Part shown: positions 7,791 to 15,978 of the stretch, piece by piece | Position numbering within the stretch: the first letter of the stretch is position 1 | How the letters are laid out: each line of letters begins with the position of its first letter | Assembly: GCA_016936975.1 (NCBI GenBank) | Contig: JAFGWU010000035.1 | Location: 25,978-89,977, forward strand | DNA: 64,000 nucleotides | Reading direction: 5' to 3' | Source of the DNA: Bacteroidales bacterium | GTDB lineage: Bacteria; Bacteroidota; Bacteroidia; Bacteroidales; GCA-2748055 | Translations under genes and position numbers: made by a program | Notes under the pieces: generated by a model | What the model was told of the DNA's origin: nothing | Seen by the model: the letters and a program-made list of their open reading frames with translations, nothing else | Database searches by the model: none

Positions 7791-8999
7791 ATGGCACAGG
7801 TTTTAAGGAAAAAGGGAATTATCGGAATTCTCACCGGCGGCGGTGATGTACCAGGATTGAATCCGGCAATCAGGGCGGTAACGATCAGGGCTCTGCGCGA
7901 AGATTACCAGGTGATCGGCCTGCGAAAGGGCTGGGAGGGAATCATGGAGATCAAACGCGAAAAGAATTACGATAACAGTGAGTCTTACATGGTCCTTACA
8001 GAGCAGATCGTCAACAAGGCGGGCCGCACGGGTGGGACCTTCATTCATACCTCGCGGACCAATCCGAGCAAGGTGAAGAAGGAGGATGTGCCATTGCATT
8101 ACCGCGACACCTACAGCCAGCCGGTGAACGATCTCACCCCGGAGGTTCTGCAGAACCTGGAGTTTCTCGGGATCGATTACCTGATACCAATCGGGGGTGA
8201 CGATACGCTGAGCTATGCGGTAAGGCTGTTCAAGGAGGGATTCAAGGTTATTGCCATTCCCAAAACCATGGATAACGATGTTCCGGGGACCGATTACTGC
8301 ATCGGATTCAGTACCTGTATCACCAGGACCATAAATATGATCAATACCCTGAGGACCTCGGCCGGTTCCCATGAGCGCATCCTGGTCATCGAGGTATTCG
8401 GTCGATATGCCGGGTTTACCGCCATGCTGCCTACCATGGCAGGAGCTGCAAACAGGTGTGTCATACCGGAGTATAAATTCGACGTGGAACACCTGACCCA
8501 GCTGCTGGTGGAGGACCGGATGCAGAATCCCAGCAGGTATTCGGTGGTTCTTGTGTCGGAGGGAGCCACTTTCAAGGGAATGAAGGATATGTTGTACAAA
8601 AGTACCGAGAAGGATGCCTTTGGCCACTCCAAACTGGGTGGAATAGGGGTGGCTGTTTCCAACATGATCAAGGAGCACTCCCCGCAGTTTAACAAAGGCA
8701 GGACGGTTAATGTGATCAACCAGCACCTGGGCTACCTGGTGCGGGGCGGCGACCCCGATTCGATCGATTCCATAGTGCCCATGGCCTACGGGAACCTGGC
8801 GCTGGACCTCATCCTGAAGGGAATCCACGGAAGGTTGGTGGTTCTGCGGAACGGCCGCTACGACAATGCACCGCTCGATGTGGTTACCAGCACCAAAAAG
8901 CTGGTGGATGTGAAGCGGCATTATAATACCGAGCGGCTGCGGCCTTTCTTCAAAAGCTTTGAATTCCAGCCCCTGTTTATCATGAGCGGGAACTATTAG
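7791..8999 (+). CDS. 6-phosphofructokinase, second copy, predicted pyrophosphate-dependent
   Basis: A 402-residue PFK family protein starting at ATG 7791 (MAQVLRKKGIIGILTGGGD); the upstream TTG at 7749 is less likely. It carries TGGGDVPGLN, donor loop PIGGDDTLS (Asp138) and catalytic loop PKTMDND (Lys158, Asp161), again the pyrophosphate-type pair. EVFGRYAGFTA matches the substrate-binding MGR region with Met replaced by Phe. It is clearly divergent from the neighbouring PFK, so this is an old paralogue pair rather than a recent duplication. The two could form a heteromeric enzyme or serve different sugar phosphates such as sedoheptulose-7-phosphate; both ideas are inference. Confidence 0.88.
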   Translation: MAQVLRKKGIIGILTGGGDVPGLNPAIRAVTIRALREDYQVIGLRKGWEGIMEIKREKNYDNSESYMVLTEQIVNKAGRTGGTFIHTSRTNPSKVKKEDVPLHYRDTYSQPVNDLTPEVLQNLEFLGIDYLIPIGGDDTLSYAVRLFKEGFKVIAIPKTMDNDVPGTDYCIGFSTCITRTINMINTLRTSAGSHERILVIEVFGRYAGFTAMLPTMAGAANRCVIPEYKFDVEHLTQLLVEDRMQNPSRYSVVLVSEGATFKGMKDMLYKSTEKDAFGHSKLGGIGVAVSNMIKEHSPQFNKGRTVNVINQHLGYLVRGGDPDSIDSIVPMAYGNLALDLILKGIHGRLVVLRNGRYDNAPLDVVTSTKKLVDVKRHYNTERLRPFFKSFEFQPLFIMSGNY

Positions 9000-9011
9000 G
9001 ATCCGCCCCCT

Positions 9012-9464
9012 CTAATTCTTTATATAGATCCAGGCAGTGTCAATAACCTTCACCTGTGCGTCCGACAGGGCTCTCAGGGCCTCCGGAAGGGATTCATGCG
9101 TGCTGTAGGTTACCAGGTCGAAGCCGAAGGGCCCGGGTACAATCTTACCCTCATATCCGGCATTCTTAATGGTTTGGGAATAATCCGTGGCATTCGACGG
9201 GACCTTGAATGCCCCGACTATGACCATGAACCTCCCCTTGCAGGCTTCCTGCAATTCGGCCAGCTCGGTTTTTAAAGACTGGATCTGTGCATTCGCTGCA
9301 GAGAGCTGTCCCTGCAGGTCCTGCTGTGCATTGACCTGCTGCTCCAGGGACTGATTTTTTGCTACCAGGGCATTAATCTCCTCCTGGGTCATCGCAGATT
9401 TCTTGAAAAGATTGCAGGAAGAGGTAATGAGAGCAAGAACAAGAATGAATGCTAAATTTCTCAT
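9012..9464 (-). CDS. Small SPOR-like coiled-coil lipoprotein
   Basis: A 150-residue protein with lipoprotein signal (MRNLAFILVLALITSSC, Cys17), a Gln/Ala/Leu-rich coiled coil at about residues 25-72 and a C-terminal domain (about 75-150) with the SPOR layout: GRFMVIVGAFKVPSNA at its first strand and spaced-out hydrophobic strands. SPOR domains bind denuded peptidoglycan glycans, so an envelope or division role is likely. ATG at 9464 is preferred to a GTG at 9494, which is too close to the promoter box. Confidence 0.72.
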   Translation of the reverse strand: MRNLAFILVLALITSSCNLFKKSAMTQEEINALVAKNQSLEQQVNAQQDLQGQLSAANAQIQSLKTELAELQEACKGRFMVIVGAFKVPSNATDYSQTIKNAGYEGKIVPGPFGFDLVTYSTHESLPEALRALSDAQVKVIDTAWIYIKN

Positions 9465-9501
9465 AATCTGTCTGTTTATTAATTTTTTATACACGTTTTA
9501 T

Positions 9502-9534
9502 CAAATATATCAAATAATAATCTTCCATCACAAG
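9502..9534 (-). promoter_or_regulatory. Promoter of SPOR-like lipoprotein gene
   Basis: Minus-strand -7 box TATATTTG (9502-9509) with CTTG (one mismatch to TTTG) 21 bases upstream at 9531-9534. The predicted transcript start near 9496 leaves about 30 bases before the ATG at 9464. Confidence 0.45.
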
Positions 9535-9600
9535 GGTTTATGAACCCCGGCCGGTTAATAAACACATTATTGAACTTCAGTAAATTAAGAACAATTATCG

Positions 9601-9608
9601 TAAATTTG
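9601..9608 (+). promoter_or_regulatory. -7 box (TAAATTTG) of DUF434 gene
   Basis: TAAATTTG 50 bases upstream of the ATG at 9658. The leader contains AGGAGGGG at about 9613-9620, but 38 bases from the start, too far to act as a ribosome site. Confidence 0.35.
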
Positions 9609-9657
9609 TTTAAGGAGGGGCTATAATTATTAACAATCCGGAACCGCTTTTCGTTTA

Positions 9658-10332
9658 ATGAATATGAACAACCTATTTCATTCGGAACATTTTCAGGCGG
9701 CAGCGGAAGACTACCTGCTCTTTCTGGATAAGGGATATCCGCAACAGTCCATTATCAGGATCGTGGGAGACCGGTACCGGCTGAGACGGGATCAGCGCCA
9801 GGTCCTTTTCAGGGGCATCTGTCCGACCGCTGTTGCCGCCCGGCGCAGGGTCAGGATCGGTTTGCCCGGGGAGGGGGACCTGGTGCTGGTGGATACCTAT
9901 AATGTATTGTTTACCATCTGCAACTATTTCCTGGGCAAACAGCTCTTCATCGGGAACGATGGTTTTCTGAGGGATATAGGGGAGATGCGCGGCCGGATCA
10001 AAAACAAGGAGATGTTCTCCCGCTCCGAGAAGCTGATGATTGACACCTTTAAAAACTGGAAAGGAGTGGTGTTCCGCCTGTTCCTCGATGAACCGGTCCC
10101 CTACAGTGGGCGTTTTGCCATCAAGTTATCCAAAACCATGGCTGAAGAGGAGATCGAAGGAGATGCCCTAACGGTTCATTCGGCAGATTTTCAGTTGAAG
10201 AATGAAAGGAGTACGGCGATATGCACTTCCGATTCAGCGATTATCGACAGCTACGAGGGAAAGGTGATCGACGTCCCGCATTACATTCTCAGGTACCATT
10301 TCGGGGCTGAATTCCCGGTGCTTTCTTTTTAA
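9658..10332 (+). CDS. DUF434/DUF5616 family protein, function unknown
   Basis: A 224-residue soluble protein without signal or membrane segment. The N-terminal 65 residues (YLLFLDKGYPQQSIIRIVGD, then RYRLRRDQRQVLFRGI) match the DUF434 pattern as remembered; the rest, with DTYNVLFTICNYFLGK and a conserved GFLRDIGEMRGRI, corresponds to the DUF5616 part. DxxN plus several conserved acids suggest a nuclease- or NTP-binding-like fold, but no function is established. Monocistronic and convergent with the next gene. Start could also be the ATG at 9664. Confidence 0.7.
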   Translation: MNMNNLFHSEHFQAAAEDYLLFLDKGYPQQSIIRIVGDRYRLRRDQRQVLFRGICPTAVAARRRVRIGLPGEGDLVLVDTYNVLFTICNYFLGKQLFIGNDGFLRDIGEMRGRIKNKEMFSRSEKLMIDTFKNWKGVVFRLFLDEPVPYSGRFAIKLSKTMAEEEIEGDALTVHSADFQLKNERSTAICTSDSAIIDSYEGKVIDVPHYILRYHFGAEFPVLSF

Positions 10333-10351
10333 CTATTGTATGGTTCAAAAG

Positions 10352-11470
10352 TTAATTGACGGTTTCTCCCGGCCTGAATCGGAGCAGCGCCTGCACAGGG
10401 TAGTGGTCGGAATACCTGATTTTGGTGCGCCGGAATTCATCCGGGACAAACGACGGGTCGTAAAGAATATAATCGATTCGCAGGTAGGGGAGGTTCCCTG
10501 CGTAGGTGTTCCCGAATCCTCTTCCCGATTTGCGGAAGGCATCCTGCATTCCCTTCCTTATCTGGCGGTAGGCATAGGAGAGGGGCGTGTCGTTGAAGTC
10601 GCCTGCCAGGATAACCGGATGGGGCGACTGGCCGATATAGTTCGATATTACCTCTGCCTGCTCAGCCCTCTGGATGAATGCCCGCTTGAGATGTGAGCCG
10701 ATCTCCCTGAACCCGTCGACCTGCTCTTCGCTGTATCTTATCCTGATATTATTGAGAAAATCATAATTCCGCTCCCTGAACCGCAGTGACTGCAGGTGGA
10801 TGTTGAAAATGCGCAGGGTATCGTCATTGAACAGGATGTCGGTATACATGGCGGCGTTATGGGTGTTGGCAAAGGGAATCCGGCTTTTCCTGATGACCGG
10901 ATGTTTGCTGTAGGTGGCAATGCCCCATGCCGAGCCCTGGTTTCCCTGAATGCTGTAATAGACCGATTTATGCGGCATCGTCCTTAAAGCCCGGTCGATA
11001 TCCTGCTCCCTGTTCCCGGTGCTTTCGGATGTATAGTACTCCTGCAGACAGGCTACATCTGCATTCTGTGAGGAGATGTAACGGAGCATCTCTGTCCTGG
11101 CATTCTCCTCCTTCGACCAGTTATACATGTTGAATGCACGTACGTTGTAAGAGAGGATCCTCAGGGTGTTGGCCCCGCCGGGATTGACAACGGTATCCGG
11201 ACTCTTCAGTCTTATCGGGAGGAAATTGTTCAGGTGGTTCCACCCGATCAGGATGACCGCCAGGGAGAGGAGCAGGGCTTTGTTCAGCCTGACCAGGTAA
11301 TAGAAGACAAAGATGAGGTTTATCAGCAGAATATATGGATAAGCCAGTCCGAACAGGGCCGGCAGAATGCATCTGGAAGGATTGATGAAAGGTGCCAGGT
11401 AGGATACCAGCAGGCTGGCCGCAGCCAGGATATTGAGACCGAAGAGCAGGATGCGGAGTAATTTTTTCAT
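10352..11470 (-). CDS. Membrane-anchored endonuclease/exonuclease/phosphatase family protein
   Basis: A 372-residue protein with three hydrophobic segments in the first 90 residues and then an EEP (DNase I-like) catalytic domain. Motifs: LSYNVRAFN, ACLQEYYTSE (catalytic Glu), IFNIHLQSLRF, VILAGDFNDTPLSYAYR (the GDFN signature) and the closing YSDHYPVQA (SDHxP). The domain would face the periplasm. Substrates of this Bacteroidota subgroup are unknown; nucleic acid, phospholipid or phosphoester cleavage are all possible. Last gene of the mutL-rhomboid operon, one base after the rhomboid stop. Confidence 0.85.
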   Translation of the reverse strand: MKKLLRILLFGLNILAAASLLVSYLAPFINPSRCILPALFGLAYPYILLINLIFVFYYLVRLNKALLLSLAVILIGWNHLNNFLPIRLKSPDTVVNPGGANTLRILSYNVRAFNMYNWSKEENARTEMLRYISSQNADVACLQEYYTSESTGNREQDIDRALRTMPHKSVYYSIQGNQGSAWGIATYSKHPVIRKSRIPFANTHNAAMYTDILFNDDTLRIFNIHLQSLRFRERNYDFLNNIRIRYSEEQVDGFREIGSHLKRAFIQRAEQAEVISNYIGQSPHPVILAGDFNDTPLSYAYRQIRKGMQDAFRKSGRGFGNTYAGNLPYLRIDYILYDPSFVPDEFRRTKIRYSDHYPVQALLRFRPGETVN

Positions 11471-11471
11471 G

Positions 11472-12362
11472 CTAATTCCGGTTTCCCATTTTAAACAGCC
11501 GCTCCTTCTCCTGCGCCGTCAGGCTGTCATAACCCCCTTTGGATATCTTGTCGAGGATGGCATCAATCTCTTTCTGTTCCTCTGCTTTCTGACTGTTATA
11601 CTGGTGATCGTCGGCCGGGCGCCGGTGTGTCACTTTCATCTTTTTCGGTCTGCCCGGTTTGAAAAATAAGGCGATCCGGTCCATCAGGCGGTCGAAGCCT
11701 CTGGTGATATCTTTTCCCCTGCGGTAGTAATAGGTAAAGATGAACCCGGTAAGGGCCCCTCCGATATGGGCGATCTTACCTCCCGTATTGGTGGTGAAAT
11801 CCACCAGCGATGTGAGAATGAACATCACGATGGCAACGATGATGATCTGCACGGGACCGATGAAAATCAGATGAAGTCTTCTTTCAGGGCGGTAGAATGC
11901 GGCGGCAATGACGATGGCCATTACCGATGCCGATGCCCCGAGTGCGATGCTCTCTGAAACCACAGGCTCAAATACCGGGAAAAGATTGTAAAAAGCCACA
12001 TAGAGAACGCCCCCGGCCAGCCCCCCCAGGATGTAGATGCTTACCAGCTTCTTCAGTCCGAGATCTTCCACGAAAATTCTGCCGAACCAGTAGAGCCACA
12101 GCATGTTGAAAAGGATGTGTATAAAATCGACATGCAGGAACATATAAGTTATCAGGGTCCATGGACGGGATGCCAGCGTCTGCAGATTGGAGGGAATGGC
12201 CAGCCAGCTGATGAACCCGGGAAACTGATCAGCGGCATTCAGCAGGAAGTAAACGATCCTGACAATCTGAACGGCCAGAAAAAGCCCCACATTGATGTAG
12301 ATGAGCCTGTGCAGGGAATTTCCCTGACGGAATGATTGCCTGATATCCTCGAAAATGTTCAT
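11472..12362 (-). CDS. Rhomboid-family intramembrane serine protease (copy 1)
   Basis: A 296-residue protein with six membrane segments. The catalytic serine is predicted in LGASASVMAI (Ser144) and the catalytic histidine in AHIGGALTG (His199); the oxyanion-side motif is FLHVDFIHILFNMLWLYWFG. A basic cytoplasmic tail of about 80 residues follows (RPKKMKVTHRR, then an acidic end LTAQEKERLFKMG seen in Bacteroidota members). It presumably cleaves membrane proteins within the bilayer. It is paralogous to the gene 12 bases upstream. Confidence 0.88.
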   Translation of the reverse strand: MNIFEDIRQSFRQGNSLHRLIYINVGLFLAVQIVRIVYFLLNAADQFPGFISWLAIPSNLQTLASRPWTLITYMFLHVDFIHILFNMLWLYWFGRIFVEDLGLKKLVSIYILGGLAGGVLYVAFYNLFPVFEPVVSESIALGASASVMAIVIAAAFYRPERRLHLIFIGPVQIIIVAIVMFILTSLVDFTTNTGGKIAHIGGALTGFIFTYYYRRGKDITRGFDRLMDRIALFFKPGRPKKMKVTHRRPADDHQYNSQKAEEQKEIDAILDKISKGGYDSLTAQEKERLFKMGNRN

Positions 12363-12374
12363 CCGTTCCCCTGT

Positions 12375-13112
12375 TTAATAAAAATTCCTGGTGAATTTGT
12401 TCCAGTATTTAATCAATATGAAACCAAAAACCATACCACCCACATGGGCGAAGTGCGCTATGTTGCTTCCTGGCTGTGAGAAACCCAGGTAAATTTCCAG
12501 GGCACCGTATCCGATCACCAGCCATTTGGCCTTGATGGGGAATGGAAAGGGAATAATGAACAGGGGTGTGTTCGGAAAAAGCATTCCGAACGCAAGCAGA
12601 ACCCCGAAAACAGCTCCCGAGGCTCCTACCGTGGGGATCCGCAGGGCATTGCCCACCGCGTTGAACTGGTTCCCCGGCTGAAGGAGCTCATTCAGCAGGG
12701 TCAGATTGATCCGGTCGACACTGTAAAATTCCTTGACGGCTGCAATCTCGGGTGCCAGCTGGATGGTGTTGACCATCATGTGGAAGAACATCGCACCCAG
12801 CCCGGTGACAAAAAAGTAAATGAGGAACCGCTTGCTCCCCCACACACTCTCCAGGGTTTTACCAAAAATCCAGAGCGCCCACATATTGAAAAACAGGTGA
12901 AAGAAACTGCCGTGCATGAACATATGGGTCACGATCTGCCACGGTTTGAAAAGAGGCGACTGGAAATAGAACATCCCCAGGTAGAAGTTGAGGTTTACCC
13001 CCCTTGCCAGATACTGGAACGCATAGTTTGCAACCAGCATTACCACGTTGATAATGATCAGGTTTCTGACAACCGGCGGTGTACTGCTCGTTCTTCCGAA
13101 ATATAAATTCAT
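12375..13112 (-). CDS. Rhomboid-family intramembrane serine protease (copy 2)
   Basis: A 245-residue six-segment rhomboid with catalytic Ser165 in VGASGAVFG and His223 in AHVGGMVFG, and the HGSFFHLFFNMWALWIFG membrane-entry motif. Between segments 3 and 4 there is an extra polar stretch of roughly 45 residues (about 113-158) compared with the compact E. coli GlpG core. It starts 3 bases after the mutL stop and is followed by the second rhomboid, so both are made from the mutL transcript. Confidence 0.88.
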   Translation of the reverse strand: MNLYFGRTSSTPPVVRNLIIINVVMLVANYAFQYLARGVNLNFYLGMFYFQSPLFKPWQIVTHMFMHGSFFHLFFNMWALWIFGKTLESVWGSKRFLIYFFVTGLGAMFFHMMVNTIQLAPEIAAVKEFYSVDRINLTLLNELLQPGNQFNAVGNALRIPTVGASGAVFGVLLAFGMLFPNTPLFIIPFPFPIKAKWLVIGYGALEIYLGFSQPGSNIAHFAHVGGMVFGFILIKYWNKFTRNFY

Positions 13113-13114
13113 AA

Positions 13115-14911
13115 TTAAACTTCTTTTAACAGGTTCTCAATGTCCTCCCGGGAAATGATCTTTGCAACGACCTCACCGGAGGGAGAATAGTCCGGATGTT
13201 CACATCCGAATAACTGATCAACCATTTCACGCATCTCTTGTTCAAATAATTTTTGTCCGTATGGAATGGCGGATGCGGAGGCTGCTGACCGGGCCAGCCG
13301 GTTCAGTTCGTCGATCTCTATTTCATCCTGAAGATTTTTATACTGCTCCAGAAGGGTTTCAATGGTGTCTTTCAGATTGCCCGGCAGGAGGAATCCGGGG
13401 GTTCCGTGAATGATGATGCTGTTATGCCCGAAAGCGCGTATATCGAATCCCAGTTTTTCTATCGAGGGAGATATCTCCTCGAAAACCTGGTAATCGGCCG
13501 GAGACAGTTCAATGGTAACGGGAAAGAGTGTCTGCTGGATGATCTGTGCATTTTTCCGTAACGACCGGATTATGGTTTCATAGAGGATCCGTTCGCTGGC
13601 CCTGTGCTGGTCGATGATCATGAATCCCGATTTCACCGGGGCCAGTATATAGCGGTTCAGTATCTGAATATATTTTGTTCCCGCCGGTTCCGCAGCTGTT
13701 TCTCCTGTTTCAAAATCCGGGGCGGAATGCTCTTTCTCTCCTGAACGGGCCCGGAACAGTTTCTCCCATCCTTCGGTCCGGTTACGGTTATAGGTAACCT
13801 CTCCTGCAAACGGATTGAAATCGTGATTGATATCTATCTCGGGATTTTTTATTTCAGAATCCCGTGTCAGGACCGGGATATCAATAACCCCCTCCCTGCT
13901 GAAGTCGAGCGACGGGGAGAGGTTGTGTTTTCCGATGGCCTCTTTTACCCCAGCCAGAAGGATCTGCCACACGGCCTGCTCATCCTCAAACTTGATCTCC
14001 GTTTTTGTGGGATGGATGTTGATATCGATCCGGCCGGGATCGGTCCCGAAATAAATAAAATAAGCGGGGATATGGTCCGGGGCAAGGATGTTCTCATAGG
14101 CTTTAATGACCGCCCTGTGGAAATAGGGATGCCTCATGAACCGGTTATTCACGAAAAAGAACTGTTCGCCGAAAGTCTTTTTGGCGTATTCCGGCTTTCC
14201 GATAAACCCGGTTATCTTCACCAGGGAGGTCTCCAGGGACAGGGGAAGGATATACTGGCTGGACGATTTCCCGAAGAGCCCGACGATCCGCTGGCGTAAG
14301 TTTGATGCGGGGAGACGGTATATTTCCGTGTTGTTATGGATCAGGATGAACTCGATGGCGGTGTGGGTCAGTGCCACATGGGTGAACTCTGTGATGATAT
14401 GGCGAAGCTCGGTCTGGTCGCTTTTCAGGAACTTCCGCCGGGCCGGAACGTTGAAGAAAAGGTTCCTGACCTGGAAGTTCGATCCGGCCGGACAGCTGAC
14501 AGGGATCTGTTCCCGCAGCCGGGATCCGCCGATACGAATCTCGGTGCCCAGCTCTTCTTCTGCCCGTCGCGTTCTGAGGGTCACTTCCGACACAGCGGCG
14601 ATGGATGCCAGGGCTTCCCCTCTGAAGCCCATTGTCCGGATAGCAAAGAGATCCCCGGCCTCGGATATTTTACTGGTGGCATGTCTTTCAAAACTCATCC
14701 GCGCATCGTTCTCAGACATGCCGGAGCCGTCATCGATCACCTGGACCATCGTTTTACCCGCATCCTTCACATGCACGGTAATGGAGGATGCCCCTGCATC
14801 CACGCTGTTCTCCATCAGCTCCTTCACAATAGAGGCCGGCCGCTGGATCACTTCTCCTGCGGCGATCTGATTGGCTACCGAATCGGATAAGAGATGAATA
14901 ATATCGGGCAT
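13115..14911 (-). CDS. mutL: DNA mismatch repair protein MutL
   Basis: A 598-residue MutL. The GHKL ATPase part has ELMENSVDAGA, DDGSGMS, the lid motif RHATSKI and TMGFRGEALASIAAV; transducer domain to about residue 335; a linker of some 75 residues rich in E/T/R; then the C-terminal dimerisation domain. The C-terminal metal site reads DQHRASERILYE, conserving the DQH(x)3E(x)4E spacing (Ala to Arg at one position), so nicking endonuclease activity is likely as in other bacteria without MutH. First or second gene of an operon with two rhomboids. Confidence 0.95.
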   Translation of the reverse strand: MPDIIHLLSDSVANQIAAGEVIQRPASIVKELMENSVDAGASSITVHVKDAGKTMVQVIDDGSGMSENDARMSFERHATSKISEAGDLFAIRTMGFRGEALASIAAVSEVTLRTRRAEEELGTEIRIGGSRLREQIPVSCPAGSNFQVRNLFFNVPARRKFLKSDQTELRHIITEFTHVALTHTAIEFILIHNNTEIYRLPASNLRQRIVGLFGKSSSQYILPLSLETSLVKITGFIGKPEYAKKTFGEQFFFVNNRFMRHPYFHRAVIKAYENILAPDHIPAYFIYFGTDPGRIDINIHPTKTEIKFEDEQAVWQILLAGVKEAIGKHNLSPSLDFSREGVIDIPVLTRDSEIKNPEIDINHDFNPFAGEVTYNRNRTEGWEKLFRARSGEKEHSAPDFETGETAAEPAGTKYIQILNRYILAPVKSGFMIIDQHRASERILYETIIRSLRKNAQIIQQTLFPVTIELSPADYQVFEEISPSIEKLGFDIRAFGHNSIIIHGTPGFLLPGNLKDTIETLLEQYKNLQDEIEIDELNRLARSAASASAIPYGQKLFEQEMREMVDQLFGCEHPDYSPSGEVVAKIISREDIENLLKEV

Positions 14912-15196
14912 TTATCTGAAAAAAATTAGATAGGATAAAAGGAGAAGAACGGCCAGGATAATGACCAGGCGGATGTTGGAGCTTCGGCTTGCCCGGACCC
15001 TGGTTTTTTTCCTGTACTGACGGAATGAACCGCGCACCATAGTCGTCTTACCGGAATCACTGCCTGTGCTTATTCCCAGCTCCTGCTTGATCCTCCTGAC
15101 CCGGTCTTCACGTTCCTCCTTTTCGGGATCCCAGTATCTCGGTGTATAACTGAACCGTTTCGGATTCGGAAGCTTGAAAAATCTGGGTACACCCAT
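14912..15196 (-). CDS. Small tail-anchored protein, conserved type, function unknown
   Basis: A 94-residue protein: N-terminal MGVPRFFKLPNPKRFSY, a charged middle (DPEKEEREDRVRRIKQELG), basic stretch and a single hydrophobic C-terminal segment (IRLVIILAVLLLLSYLIFF), so it should be a tail-anchored inner-membrane protein. It ends right before the mutL ATG. The ATG at 15196 is chosen over 15217 because a TACCTTTG promoter box overlaps the latter. I recognise the layout from Bacteroidota genomes beside mutL but know no function. Confidence 0.7.
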   Translation of the reverse strand: MGVPRFFKLPNPKRFSYTPRYWDPEKEEREDRVRRIKQELGISTGSDSGKTTMVRGSFRQYRKKTRVRASRSSNIRLVIILAVLLLLSYLIFFR

Positions 15197-15214
15197 CTCG
15201 TTTCTTTTATGGTG

Positions 15215-15222
15215 CAAAGGTA
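15215..15222 (-). promoter_or_regulatory. -7 box (TACCTTTG) of the mutL-rhomboid operon
   Basis: Minus-strand TACCTTTG, 18 bases before the ATG at 15196. It sits across the alternative start codon at 15217, which therefore cannot be used if this promoter is real. Confidence 0.45.
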
Positions 15223-15304
15223 GTTAATTGTTTTTAATCGCCGCATCATGAAAGGACCCTCCGCGGGTCTTCCCTTTTCCCGCTCCCTGTTCAACAATTT
15301 TTAT

Positions 15305-15312
15305 TACTTTTG
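15305..15312 (+). promoter_or_regulatory. -7 box (TACTTTTG) of gmhA-like gene
   Basis: TACTTTTG lies 12 bases before the ATG at 15325. It overlaps the TTG codon at 15310 that would otherwise be a possible start, supporting the ATG. Confidence 0.4.
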
Positions 15313-15324
15313 AAAAAACAGAAC

Positions 15325-15894
15325 ATGCAGCGATTCATTAGAGATAACCTTCAGGAAGCCAGAGAGGTTCTCGACCGTTTCCTGGAGGATCCCGTTTCCG
15401 TAAAAGCCATTGCTGATGCCGCCGACCTGATGATTACCGCCATCAGGACGGGTAACAAAATCATCTCCTGCGGTAACGGGGGGTCGATGAGCGATGCAAT
15501 GCATTTTGCGGAGGAGCTGAGCGGCCGGTACAGGGAAGACCGCAGGGCCCTTCCCGCCATCAGCATCTCCGATCCATCCCACATCACCTGTACCGCCAAC
15601 GATTATGGGTTTGAACGGATCTTCTCCAGGTTTGTTGAAGGAGTGGGATCGCAGGGGGATGTCCTGCTGGCCATCAGCACCAGCGGTAACTCCATGAATG
15701 TGGTTCATGCGGCGGGAACAGCACGGGAAAAAGGGATGAAGGTGGTGGCCCTCACGGGTAAAACCGGCGGAATGCTGAGTGAAAGGGCCGATGTGGAAAT
15801 CAGGGTTCAGGGCGGAAACTACTCCGACCGTATCCAGGAGATCCATATCAAGGTGATTCATATCCTGATCGGACTGATTGAAAAGGGTGTCTGA
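15325..15894 (+). CDS. gmhA: Phosphoheptose isomerase-like SIS-domain protein
   Basis: A 189-residue SIS-domain protein of the GmhA/LpcA group and size. Signatures: [25 protein letters not shown] (split as [19 protein letters not shown] and following residues) and [15 protein letters not shown]. GmhA converts sedoheptulose-7-phosphate to D-glycero-D-manno-heptose-7-phosphate for LPS core or S-layer glycans. The related DiaA proteins share the fold, but the metal-site HFAEEL and RPA-type region favour the isomerase. Monocistronic, facing a convergent GH115 gene. Confidence 0.83.
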   Translation: MQRFIRDNLQEAREVLDRFLEDPVSVKAIADAADLMITAIRTGNKIISCGNGGSMSDAMHFAEELSGRYREDRRALPAISISDPSHITCTANDYGFERIFSRFVEGVGSQGDVLLAISTSGNSMNVVHAAGTAREKGMKVVALTGKTGGMLSERADVEIRVQGGNYSDRIQEIHIKVIHILIGLIEKGV

Positions 15895-15978
15895 ATCTGG
15901 ATGTCCCTTCCTCGCCCTCAGTTTGTCTTCCGCCGTTCCTCAGTGACATTTTCCGGCTGCAGTTTGGTTTGAATGATT

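Noticed and set aside
7803..8921. 372-residue minus-strand frame opposite the second PFK
   Set aside because: Antisense shadow of a conserved gene; His/Gln-rich nonsense composition.
8999..9012. Terminator between second PFK and the SPOR-like gene
   Set aside because: The 12-base convergent gap has no inverted repeat or T-run.
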